The notes under the pieces: generated by a model | The model's database searches: none | Told to the model about the DNA's origin: nothing | What the model saw: the letters and a program-made list of their open reading frames with translations, nothing else | Program-made: the position numbers and the translations under genes | Source of the DNA: Bombus terrestris | Taxonomy: Eukaryota; Arthropoda; Insecta; Hymenoptera; Apidae | Direction of reading: 5' to 3' | Length of the DNA stretch: 64,000 nt | Assembly: GCF_910591885.1 (NCBI RefSeq) | Contig: NC_063275.1 | Coordinates: 24,168,501-24,232,500 of the forward strand | Shown here: piece after piece, positions 37,202 through 49,760 of the stretch | How the letters are laid out: the number at the start of each line of letters is the position of its first letter | Numbering within the stretch: the stretch's first letter is position 1

Positions 37202-37999
37202 TCGAATTAATGGCCATGACGAATGATACAAGTTTGTGGATTTCCCGCGAAAAAGCTGTGCAGCCTCGCCAACTGGAACTCGTAATTATGGCTGGGACGT
37301 ACGTAGGACCAACTTAACGACTGTTTACTCAGTGAAATAACACGTATGCAAAAAGGAAGAAGCAAACGATGAAAGCATTCGAGAAATTTTACCACTCGAT
37401 TTCAATGCCAAGTTTCTTTGCGATAAAAAGCTTCGTGATAAAAAATGTGATAAAATCGCGATAATACGGACAATAATGTCTTTGTTATTTGTCGAATTAT
37501 TAACCGAGTCACGTCCTTTCAGATTTCGATGAAACGAAGGAGAGAATATATTAGAAATTCACGTTGTATGTAAACCAGGCTTTGAAAGTTATTAAAAAGT
37601 AGATGTTTTCGTGCCATAAAGGACACAAATACGTGGACTATATTTTTATGGAAATAATGAAACCGAGACAGAAAGCTTCTTTTATCGAGCCGTTGCCTGC
37701 GTTGAATCGAAACGTCGAAAGTAAGCTGATTATTATTTTTATCGTTTATTAAGTTTCGTTAATTAGTTTAACAGAAAGAATACTGTTTTATATAAGAATC
37801 ACGATCCAAACGAAACCAAGTGAAACCTTATAACGATTCTTTAATAGATTGAAGAACTTTTTAATTGACCTGAGTTATGATAAAGTATAATAGGTTCGCA
37901 ACAGTTTTGTGAGGTGGCAAAGTATAACAATTCTAGGTACTGTAAATTATTTTTGTTTGAGCCCTGCAATCAGCAAAATCAAGAGCAAAGCTAGGTACC

Positions 38000-38078
38000 A
38001 CCAGTAACGGTTTTCCTTTTCTACCTTCTCTTTCTTTCCTTCTTTCCTTCCTTCTCTCCTTGCTTCCTCTCTTTTTAG
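38000..38078 (+). repeat. Long polypyrimidine (CTTT-type) tract ending in AG
   Basis: About 65 nt of almost pure C/T ends in ctctctttttag. It has the form of a strong splice acceptor, but frames immediately downstream close within about a dozen codons. It is equally a CT-rich microsatellite. Confidence 0.6.
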
Positions 38079-38888
38079 CTATAGCGCTAAAGAAACGTCA
38101 ATGCCTTCACGTAAATAGCTGCCGCATTGTTTACAAACGTACTTCAACACTCCATTGATAGAGATTTTTATTCGGAAATTTTTATTCGAAATATTTATAT
38201 ACGAAAAATACCATTGAACAAATACCATTCTATTTTCGCTTTGTTGGGAAATTAAAAAAAGATAACTTGGATGAGTCTGGTTCTCAGACACAGAACTACA
38301 TTCGCTGCATAGATAACGTACTGTTTAATAGAATCTCCAATAAATGCTTTAATGAGTTATAATGCGTCAAAAATCACGAACAACGTGAAATAAAAATTGG
38401 AAACATTCGAAATAATATCATTTACTTCGAACGTGTGTTATACAACGAACGAAATAAAACGTGCAAATAAGCAGAAAGTAATATTTCAGAAATTTACATA
38501 TCTGTAAACTACTGAAGCGTTGCAAATAGGAAATGTTCGTATCGGGGTCCCATTCAAGCCGATGTAGCGTCGTCGCGAATGGAAGGGTGAAATTCCGCGG
38601 TAAAAGCTGCAGCGTGTATTTTATTGCAAGAAAAATTGCGATCCCATTTTTGTCCTCGGCTAGAAGACGCTTTTAGGTGGATCGCGTAAAAACAGCGTGA
38701 ATGGAACAGCAGCGGAACGAGGGTGAAGTACGACTGGTGAAACTCAAAGTTTACCCCTTCCAGCAACAATAGGACAATGAGCTTTTCTTCCATCTTTGCT
38801 GTCTTTATTAAAATCTGCAAGTACAGTTTACCGTATACCAGCCATTCAATCCTCTCCGTGTCGGCAATTAAATCCGAGCTGCGTCGTG

Positions 38889-38915
38889 TTTTTTTTTTTT
38901 TTTTTTTTTTTTTTT
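38889..38915 (+). repeat. Poly-T homopolymer followed by an acceptor-like ACAG
   Basis: A run of 27 T is followed by acag at 38916-38919. A + frame continues from there for about 77 codons to 39151 (starting IEILD or RSKSS depending on phase). It could act as a splice acceptor. The frame itself is unrecognised, Phe/Arg/Ser-rich and not supported by a donor. Confidence 0.5.
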
Positions 38916-39154
38916 ACAGATCGAAATCCTCGATGTTCGTTAATATTCCGATTTTTGTTCGAAATATATCCGTAGCTTGTTTTTTCTACCATTTTCGTGT
39001 TACTACCGCTGAAAGAATATCGTGGAAAGAATTTTTTAGGGATTTCAGAGTGCGGAAGCTTATTTCGAGAGTAAATATTCGGAATATTTTCGTCAGAAAT
39101 ATGAAAAATTCGTACAGTTCTCCATATCATTGTTCTTTTCCTCCCTGTTGAGTG

Positions 39155-40455
39155 TTTACATTAAAAAATTTGGAATATCCGTAATATCATCGGAACGAAT
39201 CGTACGCTGAGAAAATATTTTCCACGGTTTTTAGAACGAATAATCTCCGTTAAGAGGAATTGATTCGCGTGTAGTTTCTTCTACCGGGAGTCAATAAAGA
39301 AACGCGTTGCATTTATAATAATATTACACGAAGGAACGAATGAAAGAAAGAACGGAAGACGATAGGAAGTCGTTGTTTCAAACAAAAGAAAAAAAAGGCG
39401 ACTTTTTTCTCGTGGAACTCACTTTGAAAGCATCGGATAATATCGGTTCAATTAAGAACAATTATACATTCATTGTTCGCCTTGGTCGTTGCTTATCGAA
39501 CGTTTAATTAAACAAGGATCGTCCGCAAACGCGACGCCTCTCTATTTAGTTTCGAACAGGAAACTGTTCGAAGTTTCAAACTATAACGTACATAGGGAGA
39601 TTCCGCAAATGTATCGGCAATTAGAGCGACTGCTTCTGCGACATTTGTAGTTTAGCTGCATTGCAACACGGCTATGGTTCGCGAAATGTTCAAGACGCCG
39701 CCGAATTTTATTCCAGAAATTCTGCATTATGATTTATATCGATTCAAGAAAATCTCAACTGTAATTTATATTCATAAGAATATCGAATGTCGATGGAATC
39801 ATAAATTGGTGAAAACTAGTGAAAAGTAGTTTAACATCTGGTAACATACACGTGGAAGTAAGTTTTCTACAAACATCGTAACTGACGCATCGCTGTTCCA
39901 GCAAGAATCACACGTAAAAGTATACTTTTATTGGAGAACTATCGGCTAAGTCGCGTCACGTATTAAAGTAGAACTTTCATAGTATCCAACCATGCTGTTT
40001 ATTTCTTCGTACAGCCTGAAAATTTATGAGCCTGTTTAAAACATGAAATACGCATCAACTTCCATGCCAATATGACATTTGGCCAAGAAATATCCACAGC
40101 GGTGTCCATATAACAGAACGAGTGCCGATCGTAGCGTATTTATTCTATTTATCTGACAAAGTGACAACTTTAAAGATCTTGCCAATGCTCTTGCTAATTG
40201 TCTCATAATCTTGTTTCTCCCGTTCTCGTCCAACCCTCTGCCTACTTCTCACATCGTTTGCAATAAAAATTATTATTATTAATTATTATTAATTTTATAA
40301 AATTTAATTTAGCCACTTCTTCGAATTCTTACGCCGTATTCGATTACAAAGATTCGACCAATTTTCATTGCATTAAAATTAGAGATCAATAACATTACAT
40401 GGGAACGGATCGCAAGCAAAGATACGTTTCACATGAATATTAAATACCATGAATA
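39155..40455. other. AT-rich noncoding DNA
   Basis: No repeat or frame worth calling. A 65-codon minus frame at 40036-40233 has no supporting features. Confidence 0.5.
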
Positions 40456-40459
40456 TAAT

Positions 40460-40545
40460 ACTATATTATTACATATTTCTACATATTATATGCATTTTTT
40501 GCATCATTAAATTTCCCAAATAAATGCAAAATCCGCAGTCCGTCG
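40460..40545 (+). repeat. Degenerate interspersed repeat, partial copy
   Basis: It contains atattatatgcattttttgc, then aaatttcccaaataaatgca, then aaatccgcagtccgtcgata, in the same order as the 3' half of the 5017-5580 copy. Confidence 0.55.
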
Positions 40546-40881
40546 ATAATTATTAAAATTCTTTTTAATTAAAGCGAGAATCCTGATATTCGAAAACTAA
40601 AGCGATCTGACATAGTTAACACATTTTCTGCTGACTGATACGTATGTTGCGCCGATTCCATTATATCCCTCGACGTTATATTTAAAAATTCATGCATTTG
40701 AAAGAAATCTAAAAAGAGAAACTACGCAATAAATAGTATCTACAAATAAATGCTATTAGTCTAAATAAAGATCTTTTCTACGAAAAGAATATAAGCGAAG
40801 AGTGGACATTTTGTTAGTTGGCTGCGAGCACGTTAAGTGGTTAACGGTGGTTGAGCGGTGACTCGATTTGCATTTTTCCAG

Positions 40882-40964
40882 CGGTGGAAAATGCGACGTG
40901 GCGGAAGCGGGGCTGAACTATTGGCCCAGCCACGATACCAGAAATGCTGCTGCTCGAAATAAAG
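40882..40964 (+). CDS. Candidate internal coding exon, unrecognised
   Basis: An 83-bp segment is bounded by a pyrimidine-tract acceptor (tttgcatttttccag, AG at 40880-40881) and a donor (AAAG followed by GTAACC at 40965). It is open in one + frame with 27 full codons reading GGKCDVAEAGLNYWPSHD and then an Ala/Arg/Asn-rich end. Composition is distinctly more GC-rich than the surroundings. Minus frames of 118-120 codons also cross this island (40833-41203), so coding strand is uncertain. No domain is recognised. The pairing of a good acceptor and a good donor at a plausible exon length is the main support. Confidence 0.28.
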
Positions 40965-41199
40965 GTAACCTTGGCCTCTTGGCTCGATTCGACGACGAGA
41001 TAACCGCGTACTGTCGCAACTGTCGATATACAAGTGTCGAGATGCACGGCTTGGACCAGTAGCTGCATCAGGATCGCTACGACACGTATTTCTAGCCAGA
41101 TATCCGACCAGATTATATCGAATCCCGTTGTCGCATAAACGACGCGTCGGATTAAAGGAGCCCGATACGATATTAACGCGGCTTCGCACCCATGAGAAA

Positions 41200-42180
41200 A
41201 CAACCGCTAATGAAGGCGACTAAACGTCGCTTTTCGTGTTAAGTGCTTTGCTTCTCGTAACTTCAATAATTAATATAAATACCCTTTGCCTTGCATTACG
41301 TCTTTTGTTGAATAATATAGCTGTTTGTATGCACCTCGACAACTTAGATCAGTGAAACATTTATCTCCTTACCGTCTGAATAATATACGGTTTCTCTTGG
41401 TAAATTTGTTCCTTTGACGCGGAAACAGCTAGTTTGTTCGGATTTATTAACTAGAATGTGATAAGTGATAGTCTGGAAAATGTTTGACGAGTTCCTGAAT
41501 GAATTTATAAAATTATGGGATTTATGGAAATGTATAAGGTAGATTCTATTTTTTTTCTTTTTTTAGTAGAATTCGTCATAGGTATCTAAGATTTGTAAGG
41601 ATAAAACGTTTAAAATCAGCGTCTTTTTCATCGCAGACAAGGATGAAAGGAAACAGGACAATTTTATGTTTTACCACGATGCGTCGCATTTAAATATTCG
41701 TTCCCAAGATATTACGTTTAACACAATCTGTAACACGTAGAATTTTGGTCAAGCGAAGAAATTGCTCGCATATTTAAAATTTCAAAAGCGCTAAACGATT
41801 CTGAAATTGGACGCGGTATGGAAGTTGAGTCTTCGGAAGACGGACACCAAACAATCGAAGGTTCGTTAGCGTCGGAAGTTTCATCGAAAGAAAGTTATGA
41901 ACACGCTATTGGAAGTCTGCATCTTATCTCGGGCGGACAATTTGGAGAACTTCTTTCTTTCTTCCGCGGAAGGTGATGAAAAAAGCTTGAAGAAGAACGA
42001 GAAGTTAAATCTAATAACAGCCTCTATATATATACATATTTCGTAAAATATTCGAACGTTATGAAGTATAAAATATTCGATCGATATTCTAAAATAAAAT
42101 ATTCATAGCTATAAAATAGGATTTTCAAAGCTCGAACGTGTACACCACTCTCCTAAAAATTGTTACGCCATAGTCTTTAA
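41200..42180. other. AT-rich noncoding DNA
   Basis: Nothing supported. A short palindrome gtcttcggaagac lies near 41830. Confidence 0.5.
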
Positions 42181-42183
42181 TCA

Positions 42184-44100
42184 ATGATCTTGAATTTTAC
42201 AAAAGGAGCCTCGTTATTGCTTCGTCGAGGAATTTCGCAGGCTCGATTTCCCCGGTGCAAATGTTTTAACAAGTGCGGTGAGCAACAGAGGCGACGAGGC
42301 AGAAATCGTTCGATGGAAATAACGAAGTACATCGGAGCTCTAAAGGTGGGAAATAAGAGAGGGAAAAGGCAGGGACGAGTCAGTCAGGTTGGTCGAAAGT
42401 TTACGAGGCGACATCGAGAAGTTGAAATCGGTTGACAGGTAACTCGGCCGATGATGTTACTGGCATTTCTTCAGATAAGAACGGACTGCTCTGATTAAGG
42501 GTCTTTCCTCGCGCCCGACTCCACCGTTCTCAGTTGAATAATCCCTCAGAATCAGCCGCCTTATCTTCGCCCCGATGAAAGAATCGGTGCACCAGTGGTG
42601 AGAATGCGAAAGGGAATTGGCCTTCGAATCGATTGCTCGCGATAACCTCGTCTGGTTTCGAGTAATCTGGACCACGAAATTGAAAAGTCGAGCGAACTCG
42701 GTGTTGATATCGTCGTGTGACGTGGTAGGTTCGAAGAATTCGCCGGTTTTAACGAATATTTGTCAATCGGAAAGCTGTAACTTGTAAATAAATACGTAGT
42801 CTCGTGTAGCGCAAAATTAATACGAGACATTAGTAGTAAGTTTTTTGCGATTATCTCGGAATTTAAGAAAAGAGAATAGTCGATTTGCTAATTGGACGAT
42901 TAGAATCGTATTTTGCAAATAAGTACGTGGACTGTTGTAATACAAAACTAATGAACAAAACTAGTAATAACATTTTCGTAGTCATCTCCTAGATAGGATA
43001 TGTTTAAAGAAAGAAACAGGAAGATTATCGGTATCACGTGTGATTAAAAAATGATAATTTGATAGAAGTTGGTCTTGTTTGGGAATTTTTTAAATTAACA
43101 AATATCGAGATAAATTGCAGAAATTGCAGTATCGAAACTCTATATGAATCGTCGTTGCAAACGATTCCAAGATGTAGTTCCTGAATTAAAATTTTATGAA
43201 AATGCTATTTATCAAAGATATGAAATTCTTAAATAAAATTGTACGATGTATGGTATTAATGTAGAGAACGTAGATTACGTTTCTCGAAGACGTAAGATAT
43301 ACCAAGGTACCTTTGATACAGTCATCGATTCCTTTTCTACAATATTCTATCCGTTCTACAATCCATATCATAACTCTTTTATATTTTATTTCTCTCGTGC
43401 ATCTACAAAAATATATCCATTCACAGATCAAAAGTATTTTTTATTACACAGATTTCACCGTGTACAGTTACACAACGCTCGCAGTGATTTTGCACTATAT
43501 TCGTGGCTTTTCCTGCATCTACCTTTGGTCTTTTACATATTTTTCTAGTTTAATTTCCTAAATTCATCATTCAATTATCTTCTCAAGACACGGAACAAGC
43601 TACGTATTACAATTTTGTCGTAAAACACAATTTTAACGAAAAAAGACATACTTTGTCAGGGGTCTGCAATTCTTCATCCGTTATCACCTCATCTTCATCG
43701 TATTTGCACGAGACACGTAGCAGCAACAAAACGAGTTCCTAACGAGGAAACGTCCTTTGTTTCGTCGACCCGCCGCGAAGTTGCAAAAGGAAGCCTCATT
43801 AATGAATATGAAATTAAATATGCCAAGGCGAAATAACGGCGTACGAAAGAGAAAGGAAAGAGCCAGCTTTTTCGGCAATTTCGAGCGAATCGAAGGTGAC
43901 GACCGGATCGAGGAAGATTCTGGCGATTCGCCAATGTTGTACATCCATTTGCGGTGTTGCACCACGGTTCTCACCTACCTCGAAGAGTTTCGTCGATTTT
44001 AGTCTCGGTTTTTTATCGCTCAATTGAGAACTACGTACGTATAACGTCTCGAACAGGATCTCGGTGAACGACCTCGAAGGCGATACTAACTTCACGGTCT
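42184..44100. other. Two GC-rich islands separated by AT-rich DNA
   Basis: Islands at 42190-42740 and 43700-44095 each contain overlapping frames of 72 to 100 codons on both strands. The + frame ending at 44002 is Arg/Glu-rich in its centre (RKRKERASFFGNFERIEG), but its start is not an ATG and no splice sites were assigned. AT-rich DNA at 42850-43690 shows nothing. Confidence 0.35.
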
Positions 44101-45186
44101 CGTTTCATTTAAAGAAAATGAAACAAAGGGAAGCGAAGAGAAAAGTTACCGGGAGTCAAGAAGGAGTCGTTCGTGTTTAAATTGAGCGAGAAAGGAAAAA
44201 TAAAAAAAAAGCCAGATGTACTTTTAGCGACGAAACGTTGATTTTATGAAGAGTCTATCTAAAACGAGAAGAGAAACATTTTGTGCTGAATAAAACTTTG
44301 AATGTAAGGATAATACGTTCTTCCTGAAGAACCGTCCGGAGTAAAATATTTCGGCTCGTGAAAATGAACCATCGAAAGCCGTTAATTAGAAAGCATATTA
44401 TCGTCGAAGTATTTTAATATTAGCCGTGATACAAGGATCGCGTAATTCCGCGTAAATGTTATTACTCTCTTTAAGTTTTCAAATTAAAAGTTCGCAACTT
44501 AGACTTCGGATATGCGCTTTACCTTTTAACGCGAATTCGCGCAATTACGTTAGAAAGTACACTCGGCTCTACCAAAGTATAAATTACGCTCTGCTATCGA
44601 TATATCCTCCCAAAGTATACGTTCTTCCAGAAAACAACCATCATCGATAGAATATATTCATCGGTGCTTGTCGTTTATTTTAAAAGGAAAGCAAAAAGCA
44701 ATAACCAACGCGCTATCTGCAGTTTAGTTAAAACAAAGCAACGAACAATGCCCGTTACGGCTTGTCATTTATTTAAAAAGCAACAGTATATGCGCTACTT
44801 GTCAATTATTCGAGAAAAGGGACAATAAATGACACTGCGTATCATTTGTTAAAGATGAGACTAGGTTTTTTTTCCAAGACGTCACAATATACATATGCGC
44901 TCCCTTTTGTCGTTCCCAATAGAAGTCTAACAGGCAATATCGTTCATTTCCATTACTAACCCACCCTTTCTTTCCACGCTTCTGTCATTCTTTTGTCGTT
45001 CTCGCGGCACCCACTTTCTATTCCCTTCCGCCTTCCCTTGCCATTCTCTTTGATTCGTTCTTCTAACCGTACAAAACAGTAACGAATTCATTGGACAGGT
45101 GGAATTACTGTCTGAAGGGTGGCGAAGCGTGTCGTTGTTTTCCGATTCGTTGCGATTTCCGATTTCCGTCAACGTCCTCTGTTGCG

Positions 45187-45187
<1 letters not shown>

Positions 45188-45222
<35 letters not shown>

Positions 45223-45225
45223 CCT
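45188..45225 (+). repeat. (TC)n microsatellite
   Basis: A run of TC dinucleotides with one TTT interruption. Its reverse complement encodes an Arg-Glu repeat that extends otherwise unsupported minus frames to 149 codons. Confidence 0.95.
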
Positions 45226-45379
45226 CTTCCGTACACGCCGGTTTGTGTTGACCAGATGCAGGATAACGCGGTATTGCTTTCGTCCCTCGCGTCTTCAGCA
45301 ACGGCCAATCGGTTTTGTCATAACCGTGAAAACTTTCTGCGCTATCACGATTCACCTCCGTAAGGAAGATTTCCAAATT

Positions 45380-46590
45380 TTACGTCTCAATTGGCAAAGT
45401 TTTCGGGCTACTTGGTACGTGATATATCTTGGACGATGCGACGTGTTCGTTGAAATTGTAAGTTTGATTGCTCGAAGCAGCGGAGCAGAGAAATACGATG
45501 AAAAATGATGAATAGACTGTGGATTTTTGTGCATATTCGTACCTCTATAAATGTTGCAACTTAGAGATTTGTTTCACTTCAGCGTTTTATGCATTTTTCT
45601 GTAGTACGTATACGTATATTTGTAAACTTTGTTGTTATTTGTAATCAAAATAACTATAATTCTTCGTAGTAATTTTATAAATGACAACGGTGCATTTTTA
45701 TGAAGCTTTTCTTTCATTTCAGTAAAACTTTTTGGCAAAGTACTTACATATTATTTTATATAATATATTCTATATAACATATAATATCTTGTTCTTTTCT
45801 TTGCAATATATTTGTCCATGTAGTTTCTATCCTGGTTAGGGTTAAAGTTAGGTGAAGCTTACTAGATTTCACATTTACTTTAGTCATTGATAATTCGAAT
45901 AATCAATGCGCAAGCATCTATCTAATAATAACTGCGAGGAAGTTATACAGAAAATTGTAGTTGAAAAGTTATTTGTTTACTTTCTACGAATGACAAACAA
46001 ACGTGATATTCGATGTTGACTAATGAATGGAAAAGGACATGGATTTTTTGTCAAAGGTATATTTTATCAATAGGAGATGAGCAGTAGAGGTAAAAATGTA
46101 TCGAAGGTAACTGAAATTCTTTCATATAGTATAAGCAACGACAAACGCGTTGCTTTTATTGTCGCGCAGCATGCGTTCTTTGCATCTGATGCTTCTCGTA
46201 TTTTCCACACTGAAATATCGAAATGTTGCCTCGCGCACGGAATAATATTTTTCTCGCGTATTTTTTAAATCCTCGCAAAAAAAAATAGAAAATATCTACA
46301 GATCCGAAAAAGGTTCTAATAAATTTGGCACATCTCTTGACGAACGTCGACGTATTCAAAATTTATCATTATGAATCTCTTCGTATTCACGTACAAACGT
46401 TTATTTGATATTTTACTGTTTCAATAAAATATATCGCACATTTCTATCGTTACAATTAAACATCGATTCATACGCAGAAAAGATAACAGGACTTTTATGA
46501 GTTATCTACGTATATTTAACATTATTTATACCTCCGGATGCGCGGATCTTACTTCTATTCCACTTTCGTGAAATGACTTTTATCCTGACT
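45380..46590. other. AT-rich noncoding DNA
   Basis: A minus-strand fragment of the interspersed repeat may lie near 45528-45560 (tggatttttgtgcatattcg). Nothing else is supported. Confidence 0.4.
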
Positions 46591-46650
46591 CCTCGAACGA
46601 GATATCTCACGTTCTAATAAAAAGACGTACGAGAGATACCTCGTTCGAGG
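46591..46650. other. Near-perfect 60-nt hairpin
   Basis: CCTCGAACGAG (46591-46601) pairs perfectly with CTCGTTCGAGG (46640-46650). After one mismatch, TATCTC (46603-46608) pairs with GAGATA (46633-46638). After a second mismatch, CGT (46610-46612) pairs with ACG (46629-46631). This gives 20 Watson-Crick pairs over 22 positions with a loop of about 16 nt. The size suits a microRNA precursor or a foldback remnant. It matches no microRNA I recognise. Confidence 0.7.
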
Positions 46651-47004
46651 CGCGAAAAAGACTTAAGGACCTAACCTTTCCCGTCTTCCGGAAATGCTAT
46701 AAACATACTATACTATGTACTAATATTATATGCTATATACACTATATTTCGTTTCCTTAGACTTTTGTAATTTTACCGTACTATATATAATTCTAATTTT
46801 ATGCTAATATCGAAACCGAGTATTTAATATCCTAATTTGATCATTGTTCCGAGAATACTATGACAAAAATCTCTACATATTACGAAGAAAATACCAACCA
46901 TCTTTTGAGTCATAACAATATTTTTATCGAAGGCCGTAAGTTTTCCGCTTGAAACACGCGATATTTTCAATCTTATCGTTCGCTATCTTCGAACAAACTG
47001 TCCA

Positions 47005-47292
47005 ATGTATCTAATGGATATCGTAAAAAATTCCGTCGAAATAGTACGGAGAAAGCGAACGATTTTAAAGGGCCGATGGTATCAAATCGTCCGGCTGTAT
47101 TTCACCTACGAATATCGTGGAAATCCCGTTGGCTTTGCAAAGCTTAGGACTCTCTTAACGTCGAAAGGTACCGTCTGCAGATGCAATTGCACGGAATCGC
47201 AAGCTGCGACTCCTGCTGCCGCGCCGTCGGGAACATCTCTTCAGGAACTACTTATCACGATCGTGATTCTCAACTTGCTTCGTAGATCCTAG
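47005..47292 (+). CDS. Candidate ORF; C-terminal half resembles a coding exon
   Basis: An ATG frame of 95 codons. The last 47 codons (from about 47150) are distinctly GC-rich and read GTVCRCNCTESQAATPAAAP followed by SGTSLQELLITIVILNLL, ending RRS and a stop. That is a Cys cluster, an Ala/Pro-rich linker and a hydrophobic segment of about 14 residues. Neither the other + frames nor the minus frames stay open across this segment. The segment could be the final exon of a + strand gene, with the AG before 47163 (cgtcgaaag) as a weak acceptor. No family is recognised. It may be chance. Confidence 0.25.
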   Translation: MYLMDIVKNSVEIVRRKRTILKGRWYQIVRLYFTYEYRGNPVGFAKLRTLLTSKGTVCRCNCTESQAATPAAAPSGTSLQELLITIVILNLLRRS

Positions 47293-47299
47293 TTTGAAG

Positions 47300-48520
47300 T
47301 AAGAATAACGCACTACGTTGTCAGACAGGGAATCCATGATCACCCACAAGCCATGGATACACAAGGGATATATAACATCCGAGAGTTAGACAAGTAAAAC
47401 ACGATCATTCTTGTTCAGACACCATTGCAGACTTTGTTTGAACACGCACAAGTAGAACAGGGTCGTTTCTATCTGAACAAACAGAATGGTGTTTAACATT
47501 GGAATTATGAAATTCAAAACGATCCGGATTTTTTATCTTTTCATAGCCTTTACTCTCCGGATCTTTCGTTATTGCAAAATCATGAATTTATTATCATTGG
47601 ATTGCTTTAATTAGAATCGTTTATACAAAGCATACTTAGATACAGGTTAGTGGCTTAAAATACGTTCTCGGTATAATGTATTCCGTGTACACTCCTTTTC
47701 AATAGATCACGCGTGTAATATTCGCAAGGAAATTCTGGTATTTGCGAATGCGTATTAGACAGGTTCACTCGTATATTCTCCGGTGGATTAATTAAACTTT
47801 GGGTATAATGCGTTGAATTCTCGACAAGTTTATAATCCTCAAATGAAAAAAGTTTGGGCTCCATAGCACCGATCGATGTACGGGCATGATTGAGCCTTCT
47901 TCTGAAAAACGCCGATCAAATTTTTGAAAAGAAACTTATACTTAACCGAATCGAATATTCTAATTTAATTGAATATTAAACTTATTATTATTTAAAATGA
48001 TTTTCCATCCGGAAGTTTACTTACTTCCACTGCGTGAAATCTTCATTCCTTAAAATTTAATTTACCGAAAAATATTATGCTAAAGGTTCATGGTTATGAA
48101 CCATTACAAATTTTCAAAAATTCCTTGACTGCTTGTTTATTCATATTTATTTTTATACATTATTTATTCCGCTGCAGAAAATGCTCGTAAAATCCACTCT
48201 TCTATAGAATACAAAGCCAAAGATACACCACCTGACAGACTACATTCATCTTCTGAATTTCCAAAAATTTTCCTTCTAGCTATCTAGTAAAATCTTACTC
48301 CCATTGTATGGATTTCTCGTATCCCAAGATTTACTATTCGTATAAAATACAATGCCAAAGATACACTTTATAAAAGGTTACATAGGTTCTCTAAATTGCC
48401 AAAGATTTCCCTCCAAAATCATACTACTTCCTTGTCCTTAACCCACAGATACTTATTTGATAATATTAATTACCAAAAAGAAAAAGCGATCTAACTAGCT
48501 AATTTCAACGTTCGTGACAA
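47300..48520. other. AT-rich noncoding DNA with a diverged duplication
   Basis: Words tacaaagccaaagatacacc (about 48210-48230) and tacaatgccaaagatacact (about 48348-48368) recur with neighbouring similarity, suggesting an old tandem duplication of about 140 bp. No gene is supported. Confidence 0.4.
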
Positions 48521-48529
48521 TCGTCCAGC

Positions 48530-49600
48530 ACGGAATTGCATCAGGATCGACCAAGCTTCGTAACGATTCATCGGAAAATCGTATCACGTAGGACCTATGT
48601 AATCCAGTATCTATTACAGAGAAACGCGGTGCAGCGTATTAATGTTAATCTCGCGTCGCAACTGAGAGCTGTGTCGGACCGAACGTTCTCTGCCATCTGT
48701 AAAATACGTTGTTCGTGTACGCGTTGTGTTTGCATACTGCGAACCGTATGTAACCACGTAAGATCGCGGACGGTGTGTAGCATTGCCCGTGTCTACCATC
48801 AGCATATCTGCCATAAGCATCCTGCATCTAGATCCTCGTTTCACGTGAATCTAGTCGCGTCAAGCTATGGTTACAAACTGATATTCTGATATTCACGCAT
48901 GAAAATCTATATACATGCTCGACTTATTTATTACATTTATAGGAAATTCGAAAGTGCAAAATTGCGCATCACGCGGATAATATGAAAAAATATATAAGAT
49001 ATCCAAGGTATAGCGATTTTTATAATATTTGCCAAGTGAAACAACCTTCTACCGAAGTCCTATTTTTTTTTATTATAACTTTTCAAGACTGTGAGTTCGT
49101 ATAAAATCCGCGGTCTATCCGTTACTTTGACAAACTCAATTCGTCGGACCGTGCCTGTCGATTCACCCTAATATGCGTCCACCGTAACCATAAGTTCGCG
49201 TGAACGCACGAGTATCGTAAGATTGCACCCGCCGAAATGCAACTGCACGCTGTTTTATCCCGTTGATGCGTGTCGCAAAGAGACGAGAGACGATGGAGAT
49301 CGCACGGCTGGCCGAAATTTGCATGCATGAATGTTTGAGCAAACTGGGAACTTGCCGTGCTCGTGGAAAGGCGGTGAAACGGAAAATTGAGCGAGGACGG
49401 TGATAATCGGACGAGTTGTTGAGCGAAAACGACCAGCCAGGAAAGCAGGAAGTTGTTTGGGATACCAAAGGATTCTGTGTGTCGTTGTTAGACCGTTAGA
49501 TATAAAATGATTCTCTGGCGGTGTTCTGGTGTCTTGCGCGATAAAAATGTACGGGATTATGCACCAGCTTTCGCGCACCTAGTGTTTTACGCGATAAAAG
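48530..49600. other. Two GC-rich islands flanking an interspersed-repeat copy
   Basis: Islands at 48530-48870 and 49130-49580 have frames open on both strands (117 codons on + at 48536; 101 and 107 codons on minus near 49163-49578). Between them, 48945-49020 and 49085-49125 carry degenerate interspersed-repeat words (tataaaatccgcggtctatc). No frame shows a recognised motif. Confidence 0.35.
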
Positions 49601-49760
49601 ATTTTGTAAATGACGAGTGATTTACGAACAGAGGAGTGGAAATGATACTCGCGAGGTTGAAACTATTTTTGTTGAAAATTTTTTCCTACCTTACTGTTAG
49701 ATCGCGGATGTTCATATAAATTCGTATTTTTACACACATTGTTAATTATACGGTATAAAC

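Noticed and set aside
40833..41203. Two overlapping minus frames of 118 and 120 codons
   Set aside because: Both phases open together in a GC-rich island, and the splice-flanked + segment at 40882-40964 is the better candidate. No motif supports the minus frames.
44927..45376. 149-codon minus frame with an Arg-Glu repeat
   Set aside because: The frame is held open by the (TC)n microsatellite at 45188-45225. A + frame of 129 codons is open over the same stretch for the same reason.
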